Source: Neelides folsomi
Lineage: Eukaryota; Arthropoda; Collembola; Neelipleona; Neelidae
Assembly (NCBI GenBank): GCA_034687125.1
Contig: JAQGBZ010000393.1
Span: 1 to 55,584, forward strand
Reading direction: 5' to 3'
Length of the DNA stretch: 55,584 nt
The notes beneath the pieces were generated by a model. The model worked only from the letters and a program-made list of their open reading frames with translations. It did not search any database and had not been told where the DNA came from. Shown here one piece after another: positions 1 to 13,500 of the stretch. The first letter of the stretch is position 1. Every line of letters begins with the position of its first letter. The position numbers were made by a program, and so were the translations under genes.

Positions 1-134
1 ACAACAATGAGCATACCTACCTATGTTAAGTAATAGGGGCGTTTATTCGAACAAGGCGTCTATTTAAACTTAGGCCCCTTTTGGGGGGGGGGGCGTTTAT
101 TCGAACAGAGGCGTCTATTCGAACTTTTACGGTA
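1..134. mobile_element. Right end of a pogo-like MITE, cut by the window edge
   Basis: This is GC-rich against its surroundings and made of repeated pieces of the type GGGGCGTTTATTCGAAC, with a long run of G. It ends near 134 in TTTTACGGTA, which resembles the AATAACGGTA ends of the elements at 182-581 and 3658-4126. I infer the right end of a related element whose left part lies outside the window or is lost. Confidence 0.5.
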
Positions 135-181
135 TGTATGTGCTAGAGCAGTCTACGGCTAAGATTTTACATGAATTTATG

Positions 182-581
182 TACCGTTATTGTTCGAATA
201 ATAGCCCTGCTCAAATAAGAGCCCCCCTCGAAACCTAATTTTTTAATAAGAGCCCCCTATCCCGCGCACATAATTCAAAATAGCGTTCTGTCAAAAGTCA
301 ATATTACTTGTCGATTTAAATTTATTGTTTATTTCCAATATTTAAACAATTAAAATGTCATTAAAGAAGCAATATTCAATTTCATATAAACTTGATGTTA
401 TAAATGAAGGCTCTAGCAGCGATGAAGAATAATATTGTTGTAATTTGACGAAATAAATTTATATAAATGAACAATATTTTCTAAATTATTTAATAAGAGC
501 CTCTGCTCGAATAAGAGCCCCCCCCCCATGAAACCTAATTTTTTAATAAGAGCCCAGGCTCTTAATCGAACAATAACGGTA
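182..581. mobile_element. pogo/Tigger-like MITE with a residual coding stub
   Basis: The ends are inverted repeats: TACCGTTATTGTTCGA at 182 and its complement ending at 581, flanked by TA as expected for Tc1/mariner/pogo elements. Inside, near each end, is a direct repeat (about 207-255 and 508-555) built from AATAAGAGCCCC and AAACCTAATTTTTTAATAAG. A 25-codon reading frame at 355-432 (plus) starts MSLKKQYSISYKLDVI and ends SSSDEE. The start looks like the CENP-B-type helix-turn-helix start of pogo-like transposases, and the acidic end fits their C-termini. It appears to be an internally deleted, non-autonomous copy. It lies in the last intron visible of the receptor kinase gene. Confidence 0.75.
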
Positions 582-1239
582 TGTAACATATGTAGGTATT
601 TCTTGTTTGTGTTATGGAAAGGGAATTTGACTCACATGTCTAATTTTTTTACAGATTTCTTATTTCCATTTAACTAACTTAAAAAGCAAAAACTAATTCA
701 GAATTTGGGATAAATAAATATTGTCCTTCCCATTACCTCCAAAACTGAACTCCTAACTCCGAGAATCTATAGAAACCGGAGATAGGATTCGTTTCGTCCT
801 ATCATCCAATCCGAAACTTTTAAAATTTCTCGGAGTGGCTTTCGAAGTGGAACAGGAAACTTTAAAGAGTTTCGTTTTCTTTACTCTTTTCACTGCATTT
901 CATTGACCTTAAATTCTTTAATTGTCATTCAACTTGGTGTAATCGTCGCTAGATTGTTTCTTATAAGATAATACATAATTATTTACAAATAAATATGTGA
1001 ACTAATATAAGGTGGTACAGGTAACATACATAGATATCTATACTTATTACCTAGAAACTAGTATTTGGCTGAAAATATTTAAGAAAGCTAATGTTCAAAG
1101 TCTTCATAACATTTCACTCCACTAAAATTTGAAAACCCCGAATTTTCCGATTCTCCCTCTCGTAATTAAGTAGACATTTATTAATTATGTTATTAAGCAT
1201 TCCATTACATAGAAAAAATTCTGTAAAAACTGAAAGTGA
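582..1239. other. Intronic sequence, no feature recognised
   Basis: AT-rich sequence inside the intron that follows the last visible exon of the receptor kinase. The minus strand at about 750-890 has a partly open frame, but I found no acceptor and no kinase C-lobe motif there. Confidence 0.4.
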
Positions 1240-1537
1240 GTTACATAAATATAGGATATGTATGTAAGTATGTGCGTGACGTAGCGTGCTTAGATTAACC
1301 TGATTAACATATAATGGAATCTTCAATAAGTCATGATCAATTCCGATTACAATTTTTATTTTTTTCGAGTATATAAAAATACATTAATCCTTGGTAATAT
1401 AAGGAAATAAAAGATTTATGATTTACTTCAAACCATAAGCAAATCAACCAGGATATATACATTTACATGTAAATAGAATATTACAAATTCGAAAAAAAAA
1501 ATTGTAATCGGCATTGATTATGACTTATTGAAGATTC
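1240..1537. repeat. Dispersed inverted-repeat element, copy A
   Basis: The core at 1315-1537 begins GAATCTTCAATAAGTCAT and ends with the inverted copy of about 40 bp. The core and about 75 bp of left flank are also found, inverted, at 11324-11687. This copy lacks about 70 bp that copy B carries near the middle. Because the shared part runs past one terminal repeat, the core may sit inside a larger repeated unit. Confidence 0.7.
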
Positions 1538-1596
1538 CAATAGATTAATTATAAGCACATTATTATTAAAAATTAAAAACATATATTAGTACTTAC

Positions 1597-4500
1597 AGTT
1601 CTTCAGAACAATTGTCGGGTCTTTCCATTCTATATCCGGATTTTAGTAGGTTGAATAGATTTGAGTTTCCAAGACCCGGATAAGGAATAGCTCCCAGGGT
1701 TACCAATTCCCACAAAAGGATTCCAAATGACCATCTTTATTAATACACAGAGATAAACATTACAATTACAATTTTTTAAGACGGAGAGGTAAAATTCGAA
1801 ATTCAATATAATATTCTCATGTGAAATCTGACAATGAGTACCTACTTATATAATCTCACCAGTTCATACAGAATACAGATATTCACCGTCACCTTAGTTA
1901 CTATGAATGGTAGAGTATGTAAAAAAAAGTATGCGAAAAGAACCGCGAAATCCGCAGCTAACTGGTAATGGAGAATTGACTATTTTTTTAAAAAAGAAAC
2001 ACCCGACCCGTGGGCGCTTTAATTATATTGCTTACTTACCTCTAAATTTAAATAAAAAACCGAAAATTCCTACATGAGTAATTTCAATAATAAAGGTTAA
2101 TAAAGTAGTAAAATTGAAGTTAATACTTCATTCCTAGTAATAAGGTGCAAGTGGTTGGAGATGAGTGAGATGAGTAACGGTACATGAGAAATAAATATTC
2201 TTTAAATCAACTATTTAAAATTCACTTACACGTCTGACTTTGAGGAGAAAACTTGAGCAAAAATTGATTCAATGGCCATCCACTTGATGGGCAACCGCTC
2301 AGAGCTTTTCTGGTGATAGACGTTCCAAGTGTAAATATCTCGCGAGAGTCCAAAATCTGATATTTTAACACATCTTAGGTCTTCCATTAAAAGGACGTTG
2401 CGGGCGGCCAAGTCACGATGAACTACTTTATTCTTCTCTAAAAACTCCATTCCTAGACAAACTTGTCGAGCGTAAGATAAAACATCTCTTTCATCAATTG
2501 GTTCAAATTGTTTTTCGTCTTCTTCCGAGTTCCTTTTACATTTGTCCATAGACAACTTTTCCTGGTCAGCTTTTCGCATATAATAATGCAGATCACTCGT
2601 GCGTTCGCAGCAGCTTGAATTGTTTGACGAACTTGATGATTTGCATTTGAGGATGTCGGCGTAATTGATTGGACCTTCTGAACATGAAGTGTGAGGGAAA
2701 TTGTGACTCGTTTCTTCACCAGAAACTCCAAGTTTCTCGTATTTGATTCGAAATTGAGTCATAGTATCTGTTGTCGATAGACCTCCTTCGGATTTGGATC
2801 CAATTAATGAAGTTTGACGGGTCGAATTTTTACTTCCTTCCATTTCTCCACCAAATCCTAACATTGGCCAGAATTTTTCTCGTACCTAACTAAATGAAAT
2901 CTTTCTAATTTACAGATGATACTTGTACAAAGAATTGAAGATTTTCCAATATATCTTTAGTCTTTAGTAATAAATAAAAATAACCGTTCATTACAATAAT
3001 TAAAAAATATTAACAATGTATTCCTATTCTTATATCTGCAATAGATGTTTCTACCTGATTGAATAACATCTAAAGTTGAATTCTTTTAAAATGACCCTTA
3101 TTTTGAATCACAAGAGCGCCTCCCTTAACAATTAACTCCGCCCAGTCTCCCCCACTTCATCTACGCACCATGGAAATGCTAAATGGTGCGACATTGAGTT
3201 GACCATTAAAAGTTCACGCCCTTCTTTCCATTAGACAACCCCTCGCGGTAAAATAAGGGTCATTTTATATGAAAAAGACTTTAATTATACTATACTAATA
3301 AATTAAAATACGTTCATATCTACTTAAATATTGTTGTACTGAAATGTAAATTGTATTAGGAATAGGATAAATGACAGTAACGGTAGAGAGTTAGAGAGAA
3401 TGAAAAGAAAATATTTGGGAAGTGGTGCTCAAAAATAACACAATTCCAATAAAAGTATATGGGAATTCATTTCAGACCTTGCGAAGATAGTTGAGCAAGT
3501 TCCCTCCAGGACAGTATTCTAAAATGAGACAAAGTGTTCTTCCTCTCGTTGATGCTCCCAATAGCTCAACAATTTGTCTATGTTGACCAAGGGATTGCAT
3601 CGTCTGAATCTCTTTGATTAAATATTCTTTATCTTCTTTATTTGCTGAAAAATAATATACCGTTATTGTTCGATAGAGAGCCTCTCTTTAAAAAATTGAC
3701 TTTAAGGGGGGGGGGGGCTTTCTTTCGAACAGAGGCTTTCATTAAATAATTTTAATAATTGCTGTTCATTAGAATAAATTAATTTTATAAATTGACAAAA
3801 AAAATTGATTTTCGTCACTGCTAGAGGATCCATTTCCTTCCCCTTAATCTTCGTTTGCTTCATTTTCTTCTTCGTCTGCATTATTTTGTTTAATTTGGAA
3901 TCTTTATTTATATTCAGAACCATTTTCTGAGTATTTTAAAACCTCTAGTTTAAATGAAAAAGAATATTGTTTTTTCGGAATATTAAAAATAGAGACAATA
4001 ATAATAAATAAATAGCAATCAATTTGACATGTAAAGTATTTGAATTAAAGCTCTGTTGAATTAGGTATATGTGTATGAGGGGGGGCTCTCTTTCGAACAG
4101 AGGCTCTTAATCGAACAATAACGGTAGACACAATTCAACCAAGTAGTTCAAATACAAAAAATATTAACAAGATTCTTGTATTTATCTTCTTATTATGTAC
4201 CTAATCCATAAGACTTGAAAAACTATCATACTTCGATATTGATTATTCATTCACAAACTAAATATTTGCATATTATGAAAGGAATTTTTATAATGTTTTC
4301 TACTCAAAAATAATATTGGCATTATTGAATTAAAAGTGAATTTCATGGGTTTGATACCTTTTAACATTTTCACAGCCACCGTTGTGATCTTTGGTTTACC
4401 AAGTGAGCTCTCCATGATGTTGGAAACATAGTTGGCTTTTCGCACAATGCCAAAAGCTCCTTGACCGACGACTTCACCAAGGTTCAAGTTTTCAAAAGGA

Positions 4501-7500
4501 ATTTCCCATTTCTCCCTTGGAAAATTTTGATCAAAGAGGTTCCATGTGGAGACATCGACTTCCGTGCACGAAGGCACCAACGACCAGTCGGTAGCCGTTT
4601 CAATTTCTTCCATTGACTGTCAATAAACGTAAGTTCAAATCTTTACTACTATCAGCTTCACTCGTTTTCAATAGATCCATTCCATTTAATATTTTAGATA
4701 TTTCGATATTTGTAATGTCAAATGGGTAGAAATAAAATTCTACCAAAAATTGTGCTATATAGTATTAAAAACAAATAAATGCTTATTGATTTTGAGTGAA
4801 ATCTATCATTAAATTAAACTTGTGTGAACAGTTAAACCACAGCTTTTAGTTACATACATGCATACTATCAATGAAGTTTCTCAAAATTACATTCATAAAT
4901 ATAATATTTGTATATGAAGGGTGGTTATTAATTTACTAAAAAGTTTCTCAAAAAGTGTCTTTAGTAAGATATATTATTTTAACCGTTTCAATGTTTGCTT
5001 CATGTTAGTTTAATATGATCCGTATTAATCTCCCACATTAAATGAGTTTCGTATTTACCATATTTAAATAATACTCAAATAAGTACTCAAATACCACATT
5101 GCGTGATTTATGTTGAAAGTACAAGGTGGGTCACTTTAGGTTTTTTTAAATGTACAAGGTAAAATTTTATCTTATTACATATGAGCTTTATAATAGGATA
5201 AATTTATAAACTTTAAACAATAATCCTATAGTTTATGCTCTTATGCACCGTTTAATTTATTGAATGTAACTAGTATGAAGAGTAGATTATATTAGTACAC
5301 AAGTATAGTAGAGCTTTTTAAGATTTTCAGTAAAAGAAATCATTTGTTGAAAAATTGAAAACATTGCTACAGGAGTAGAGGTAATAAGGTAAAGACCATT
5401 AAAGATATTGCAATATTGTAAAGAATCTTAAAATCTTGTGAAAGTACTATGAAAAGGAAATTAAAAGGTATAACCAAAGAGAAATAATCTGCTTCCGCTT
5501 CCGGTAGGTAAATACAATGCAGTCAGTAAAATTAAGGAATAAGATTCATATCACGAGTGTATACACACGTATACTACAATACTACAATGAAAGGTATACT
5601 GACAATGAATGTGAGCTTTTATCAAAGCTTTCTTTCAAATAGTTTCAAATCACACTTCAATCTTTTTCTCGTTGAGAAGAATTTGAAGGTTTTGAACACT
5701 CCTTTGGCAAAAATCGAATTCCAAAAGAGAACTTACAATAAGTATCCAGGGGCGTACCCAGCACTAGGCCTACTAGGCCCAGGCCTAGTAAAAATTTTGG
5801 AGACTTAAACTAGATATTATTGATTTCTAATTTATATTTTTACTTTCAATTTTATTTTATCTGAGTAAGAAAAGATTATTATTATATTTTTATTTTTGAG
5901 AAATTTTACATTACCTATTATAGTATGAAATACTATTTAGATATAAATAAATAGTATTTCATACTATAATAGGTAGGAAGGGGTAGTATGGTAGTATGGG
6001 TGATCAACAAAACTAAAGAATGAACATTTCGTGTACACTTTCTTTAAATTAAGAAACAACCTTGGCAGTTGGCACGTGGCAAGGTGAACTTGCCTAAACG
6101 AGGTGCAAGTAGTGCAAGTATCTGACATTTCGAAGGTAGATTTCGAAAATTTGTCAATTACTCTAGATAAAATGACTTAAAAATTTGTCTTAAACTACCT
6201 AGATAAAATGGGCCATTTTTGATATCCAGATTTTTATAATAGAAACTATTAAAAATACGCTAAAGCTGCATGTAATTAATATTTTTTTTAGTTATAATAA
6301 AAAAATTTCGATTTAGGACCTATAAATTATTTCTCGTCATACATTTCTAGGTCCCCGATACAAATTTTTTATCAAACTTTCCAAGAAAATTCGAAAGAGA
6401 TAGGGGTTTTAAATTTAATACAGATTTTTAGTCCGAACTTTTAAGAATTTTTAAATTTTTATTCTTAATTTCTCGAAACTTAATATGTCCCTTCGGGAAT
6501 TCTAAGGTTAAACTTAAAAAAATTTTCGGGACTTGAATTCGTTAGAAAATTTTAGTCAGAACATTTAAAAAACTTCACGGGAGCTGAATGTCCTGTTAGA
6601 TTTTTAGTCTGAGTTTTTAAAAGAATTCTCGGGACCTAAAGGTCCCTTTTCATTTTGAGTGTATTTTAATAAAAATTTCAAGACGGTAGAAGAAGGTAGC
6701 AGAATTAAAAAAAGATATTTAGCTATTAATTATGGAAAATAAAAGATAAAACTAATGTAGACTAATACATAAAACTGTATTAGGTATTAATAAGTATTAA
6801 GATATAACTTATATATAAAATTTCGGGCCTTCAAAATTCTCCTTGCATAGGGCCTCAAAAATTTTGCCAAGCTATAGCCTGGTCTGCTCTTCAACAAAAT
6901 CTCCAATTTTAACCAATATTATGATAATTAAATATTCAAATAAAATATCAATTACTCACAATGTTTTTGCATTTGAATATTGCCAGTAATTTACACTATA
7001 TAAAATAATTCTCAGAAAATAGGCCTAGTAAAAGTTTTGGGCTGGGTACGCCCCTGTATGCTTAGCAGAATAATTGAAGAGTTTCATACCTTGAAATACC
7101 TGTCTCTTGCCAGCTTTTCTTTTCTCCTTCGAAGAAATTTTGAGAAGAAATGACTAAAGAGGACGATTGCAGAGAAGACAGAGATTGGAATAAAGATGTA
7201 AATCCAACGCCCTATTCCTTCATCTCCTTCAGATACACCTTAAGAAACAAAAATTGTAAATATTGTATACCACACCACTACATACATTGCTAATCGAAAT
7301 TTCTTTTCACCACTAATTGAATTAAAACTCAAAAGATTTTCTCTTTTCTCTATAATTCTTGATTTCTCACTCTCTTTAAATGTTTCCAGACAGATCGGAT
7401 TTTAAATTATTTATGATTCACAAAGTGTAAGTTAGGTATTCTTTTAATTAATTATAGTTCTTGTATATACATACAATGTAGTATACTTATTTCTTTATTA

Positions 7501-10500
7501 TTACTTGTGGTATTGATTGTAAATACAGTTGGTGGTGAAGATCCTTTCGCTGAAACTCCAGTCAAAGTCACCGTGTAATCGCTGTTGATTTTAAAGGCCT
7601 TGACAGTAAATTTTGTATGATTCTGGAAAAAATTATGAGTTTATCAATTGTTTCATGATGCGAGTAAATTCATGTGTAAAATTCTTTTACAGTTTAAGAT
7701 TAAGCGTTGACTTGGCATGTTAGTTAAATGTCTTTTATCCATTGACCCTAACTTACTCCTAAGAATTTGAGTGTAGTTGTGTTTCCTTTCAGCATTGGTT
7801 TCAATGGATTGAATTCTACAAAGGTGAGAAGGTAAAATTTAAGTTGATTCGTTGGAGAAGAATAGGGAGGAGAATCCCATTTGATCGTGACGAGGATTTT
7901 CCGACCGCTAATTCCCCCATCTCTTCCTTCAGGATTCACGAGGGAGATCGAATAACTGATGTTTTGTGGTGCCAAAGGGGCTTTCAAAAGAAACATGAAA
8001 TATCAACTTACGTCAAGAACTCAAACACAAGAAGTAAAGTTAAGAACCTTTAATCTCAAAAGCTATAAATAAAATGATCCACTTCAAAGAATTTAATTAA
8101 CAAGTTGATGAGATATGAAGGTTTCAAATTAAAATAATGAAGAAGTTATTAGGATGGATGTAAGTCCTTAGATTAGCATGAGCGAGACGAAATCCAAAAA
8201 TCATTATTTTAAATTATTTTAATTGTTTTTAAATAAAAGTAATTAAAAGTAAAAAACAAAATAATAAAAGTTATTACATACTTATAATGATAGAACAAGG
8301 AAAGTGGAATGAATACTAACAAAATCGGAATATGGTAATGGTCGACCATTAAAGATTACAAAAATTTACTGACCACATTTTTCGTAGTTATAATTGAGAG
8401 CTTCCAAACAAGAAGGTGTCAGGAAATCTAGATGAGCTTCCTTCGGAGACGACCAGGATCCATCGTAACTAAAAATCGTAACTGTATAATTGACTCCGAA
8501 TGGCAAATCTTGATAAAGTTGCAAATTGGCTCCCCTTGGTTCCTATAATTAGGAAGAAAGTTAATTAAGAAATATTCCCGTGAGAAATATAAATCAATAT
8601 ATTCTTTAATTGCCAACTTTTAGTTTACATAATACGTGTTAAGTATAATTGTACTATCTCAATAGAATTTAATATTTGGCAATGACAAGCATATTACATA
8701 TTCTGTATCCAGGTGATTTTAATTTGAGAAATCGCGGTAATAAAAGAAAACGATCTAATTCGCGTTTTATAGTGAATTGCACGTGTAAAGTATAGTAAGA
8801 AATGAAATATAAATTTTACATTTTGTATTCTGGTCGTTTTTGTTCTCCCGTCTCCATCATGACGATCAAGCAAAAGTTTAAAGAAGCATGTCTTTTCTAA
8901 ATAATTAATTTCATTTAATGCATAATTATAAAATAACATAATACAAAATAAACGTGTTTCTTAAATTAAATAATACTATATACTCTCAAGTTTAGAAATA
9001 AATGGAAGTTTACGGAAAAAAATTTAAAAAAATGTCATGTGACATTGAAATATTTTTTAACATTAAGAAAAATTTTAACTGAGAGTACTACAGATAGTAT
9101 AATTAATGTTAGATAGTTAAATAATATGTTCTACAATAATCAGGAAAACTTTTAAAGGCCACAAATCATAAACTCATACAAATAATTAATTAATTATCGA
9201 AATAATTTTATTTATTTATTCTTATTAATTACAATTATGCGTCATCTTGAATATATTTTAATACCTATTTATGTATTTAATATTTACAACAATAGTTACC
9301 TTCAGGCTGATCCCATCCAATTAAAATATTAATTGAAGTTGAACTGTTGACAGTCCAATTTGAAACGTAAATCCTCTTTGGCGCACTTGGACTTTTGTAA
9401 CCTGTTAAATGATAAAATGGCGCCATATTTTCTCTGCTTTATTTTGATATTCAAAGTCTTTTAAACAAACTATTATAACAAGGTAAATGGTATACTTTAA
9501 CTTTGTGAGATTATCTTATTAAGCTGACCATTAATTGTCGAGTAGTATTTAGATGAAGCTCGAGCGAGAACGCCCTTAGCATCGATAGCAGTTACCCTCC
9601 ATTTGTAGTTTGAACTCAAATAATCCACTTTCATTTTAACCAATCCAGAAGTTCCCTTTAGAAAAATTTTAATAGATTTTTTTATTTTTAAAATTGTAAT
9701 CAAATGAAAATCTACGGTCATTTTTTAAAAAAATAAAGAAAGCTAACAAGGAAATATACCAATGTTATGACCTCAAAATTATAATCTTTAAAAGGAAAAG
9801 TTCTCTCTCAAGTTTAGAAATAAGTGGCACTTTCAAGGGAAAAATTAAAAAAAATGTCACGGAACTTTATAATTTTTCTAAGGAAAATTTTAGGTATACA
9901 GTTGAATCCAGTTATAATGAATCTGGTTATAGCAAATATCCTGATATAATGAATTAAAAATTTTGTCCCTTCATTTGAAAAATCAAGCAATGTTAAATGA
10001 ACTTTGGCTATAATGAATATTCGGTTATAATGAACGAAAATGGTCGATCCCTTGAGATTCTTTATAAACAGATTCCACTGTATAAGTTTTGTATAATATT
10101 TTACATAAATATTTGAATGATTTAATTTTTAAAAATGTTTCAACCATTTAAATTTTGTCGTAAACAGTATAATTATATGAAATTCCATGAAATTTCAAAT
10201 TGAACCTTTCATTTAATGCGTCATACGCTCCGGTAAGATTTTGCACGATAACGAATAAAGCCGTAAACATTATTGATGGAAGTAAATAAATTAATATTGA
10301 GGGCAGAATTATAATGAAGGTCAATAAAATTCACTCCTTTGTGTCGGCTAAATCATTTTCTAAAGCAGGAAAATAATACCCTAACAAATTGTTAGTGTTT
10401 TAACGCTGTAACATATGAACCATATACATCCATGTATGAGGTATACTTATGTGTGTAATGTATGTATTGTTATACCTACACATGTGTACTTACGATTAGA

Positions 10501-13500
10501 GTACTTGTCAGTATCAGTAATATAAATAATGCTCTTAAAAATTCTTTAACATGCTCTATTAAATAATATTATGTAATATCACTAGGTATACGGCATTTAG
10601 GCCTTTTACGCATCAAGTTAAATGTTACTAAACGAAATTTGGGTGACCTTGAGTAATGGCTCCCACGTTGTGTTTGCTCCAACTTCCTGAGATTCTTTGG
10701 CGAATTCAAGGAGAAACACCAGCGGATTGGTTCCATCAGGATACGGCTTGACTTTCCATGACACGTAAACACAATGATCGTCTGGTAAAGCTTTCACCGC
10801 TTCACAAAAGACTTTGGGTGTTTTGGAAAAGAAGTTTGTGTTAATGTCATCTGGTTGAACTTCTTTTCTTTTCAAACCACCTTTAGACATCTCCAAGTCA
10901 AGAGCAAATAAATCTTCTGCTATTCTTTTACACTTTTCACAAAGTGAAACTTCTTTTTCATCGCTCTTTGTCTCCTCCTTTATTCCCTTTAATAGAAGAA
11001 TTCCGATGGTTAAAGCCTCAAGAGAATTGATCAAAATCCATTCTTTTCTGCTGATTTATTGACAATTGTTTTGGGCTCATTTAATGGATTAATTTTTTTA
11101 GGTATACCCAAATACCTACTAAATATTACTGTATACATAAAATGTGTAATACAATATAAATGTACTGTCCATAATGTGCCTAAATAATTGTTATATAACA
11201 ATGTTGTGTAACGGGAAAACATATACTTAATACATAGAACTTTTCGATACCTGCTGCAATGCCACCGATATAAAAATTAAGTTAAAAAAATTCTTACATT
11301 TAGAACATTTTCTATAAATATTAGAATCTTCAATAAGTCATAATCAATGCCGATTACAATTTTTATTTTTTCGAATTTGTAATATTCTATTTACATGTAA
11401 ATGTATATATCCTGGTTGATTTGCTTATGGTTTGAAGTAAATCATAAATCTTTTATTTCCTTTTAAATGGACAATTACAATATAGATATAATTGAACAAC
11501 GAGCGGTGGTTAAGTGTTTAGGAGGGGAGTATATTACCAAGGATTAATGTATTTTTATATACTAGAAAAAAATAAAAATTGTAATCGGAATTGATCATGA
11601 CTTATTGAAGATTCCATTATATGTTAATCAGGTTAATCTAAGCACGCTACGTCACGCACATACATACATATCCTATATTTATGTAACGCTTCTTAAAGAA
11701 TGGGAGAAGTTTCCGATAGAGAAAATTCGTTCAGCGATTGATGAGTGGAGACCTAGACTTAAGTGTGTTGAGGCAAAAGGCGCAACATATGATACTTGAT
11801 TTTTTTAAGCACTAACTTATTAATAATTTGCCTTATTAATATAAATTTTCGTGACAATTGGTCGATTAAATAAAAAGTTAATTCGGTAAATTCAAAAATG
11901 CAAACATTCCGCCCACCTATTATATTGGTATTGGTGTTCATAAAATATTGTATACATAAATACAATTTTGTAAATTTATTATATATATTATAATGGGTGT
12001 GCTCGTTTTCTTGTTCGTATCCAGCGTATCGTTCGTATAAGTAGCAGGTCCAGAGGTGTTACTCATACGAACGCGTAACTTCGTATCCTCGTGTGAGCCC
12101 GGTTCTTTTAAAATCTATTGAGTTTAACAAAAGACGGAGACAGATATTACTATTTAAAAATCTTAAATACGAACATTAGTAATCCAGTGTTAAATATGCC
12201 ACCTCGTAAAAAGATTAAGGAAGAGTCGGATTCATCTAATAGTTCAATTAAAAAAGGGACGTTGTTAATCGTCGATTTTATACTGAATCAGAAGTTTTAC
12301 GAATTTTAGAATATCTGAAAAACACGATTACTTCGGGTTATGAAATCGAGGTAAATTAATTAATAATTTTTACTTATGTACCATTTTAATATAATATTAT
12401 GCTTTGAAAAATAAATTATTTTTAATTAAAAACCATTTTTCACATTCAAAATGCGCAAGGATTAAAATAAATGTAAGTTTTTGTATATACGAAACATTTT
12501 GTATATACTAAACACAGTAGGGGCCACTCGTTATTTCAATTTGTAAACTTACAAACTTACGCGGATACGAACCATACGAAGAGAAAACGAGTACCCCCAA
12601 TATAAAATATACTGGTAGTATATTAAATATTTAATATCTAGATTAATATGGGATAAAAATAATAAATTTAAAAAACTTACGCAAAATTCTTGGTTGCATT
12701 CTTGCATGGTCCTTAATTGAACTGTCAAATTTTGACACTGAAAATTTAGTAATTTATATTTTAGTTTTCACATAGCCTGATAAGTCAAAGAGAATTTGAA
12801 ATTTTTATAGAAATTTCAACGATACTTATATTATAAAAATTTAGACTACTACCTAAGTATTTTCTGATTTTTAAAGAAAAAATTTAAATTAAAAAACCCG
12901 CAAAATTTCCACCGATATAAAAGGATATTAGTAATAATTTTTTTTTAAAAAACGGAGTACTGTGTACCTTGTACTCAACTTGTACTTACCTAAGTACAGT
13001 GTATAGGTATCATTTGTATATAATAGGCTATTACAAAAATCGGTAAAGTGTAAAGTTCGAGACGCTTGAAAAGAGCATTTTCGAAAATGTTCAATATGAG
13101 CCTTATCGGTATAGTTACCAAATTTATGCTAAAAAATTTTATTTCAGTATTTTAATTCAGTATTGGCTTCTTAAAACTCACTTTCACCGATTTTTTGAAT
13201 AGCCTAATACCATTAGTTCGGTCCGTATATTATCTGTATTATGTATCCTTGTTATAACCATAAACTTTAGATTACTATATAAAGATGTATCAATGAAATG
13301 AAATAATTCAAAATTACCTTTTCGCAGATACTTTTAATTTCATGTCCATTGCTTTCATTTACTTTTTGGCATTTGAAAGGAAAATATAGCTGTGACTCGT
13401 ACGGTTCCATTTCAGTCTTTTCTTCAATGGCCTATAATACCACCTTCGTTAATACATGTAGTATTAATACCCAACTAATGTATAATCTACATTATGTACC

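Noticed and set aside
750..890. Possible last exon of the receptor kinase on the minus strand
   Set aside because: The frame has stops at both ends, no good acceptor, and no kinase C-lobe motif (such as CW...P..RP). The missing exon is more likely outside the window.
7844..8053. 69-codon plus-strand open frame over a receptor exon
   Set aside because: It is the complement of the FN3-coding exon 7757-7980, whose splice phases and domain match support the minus strand.
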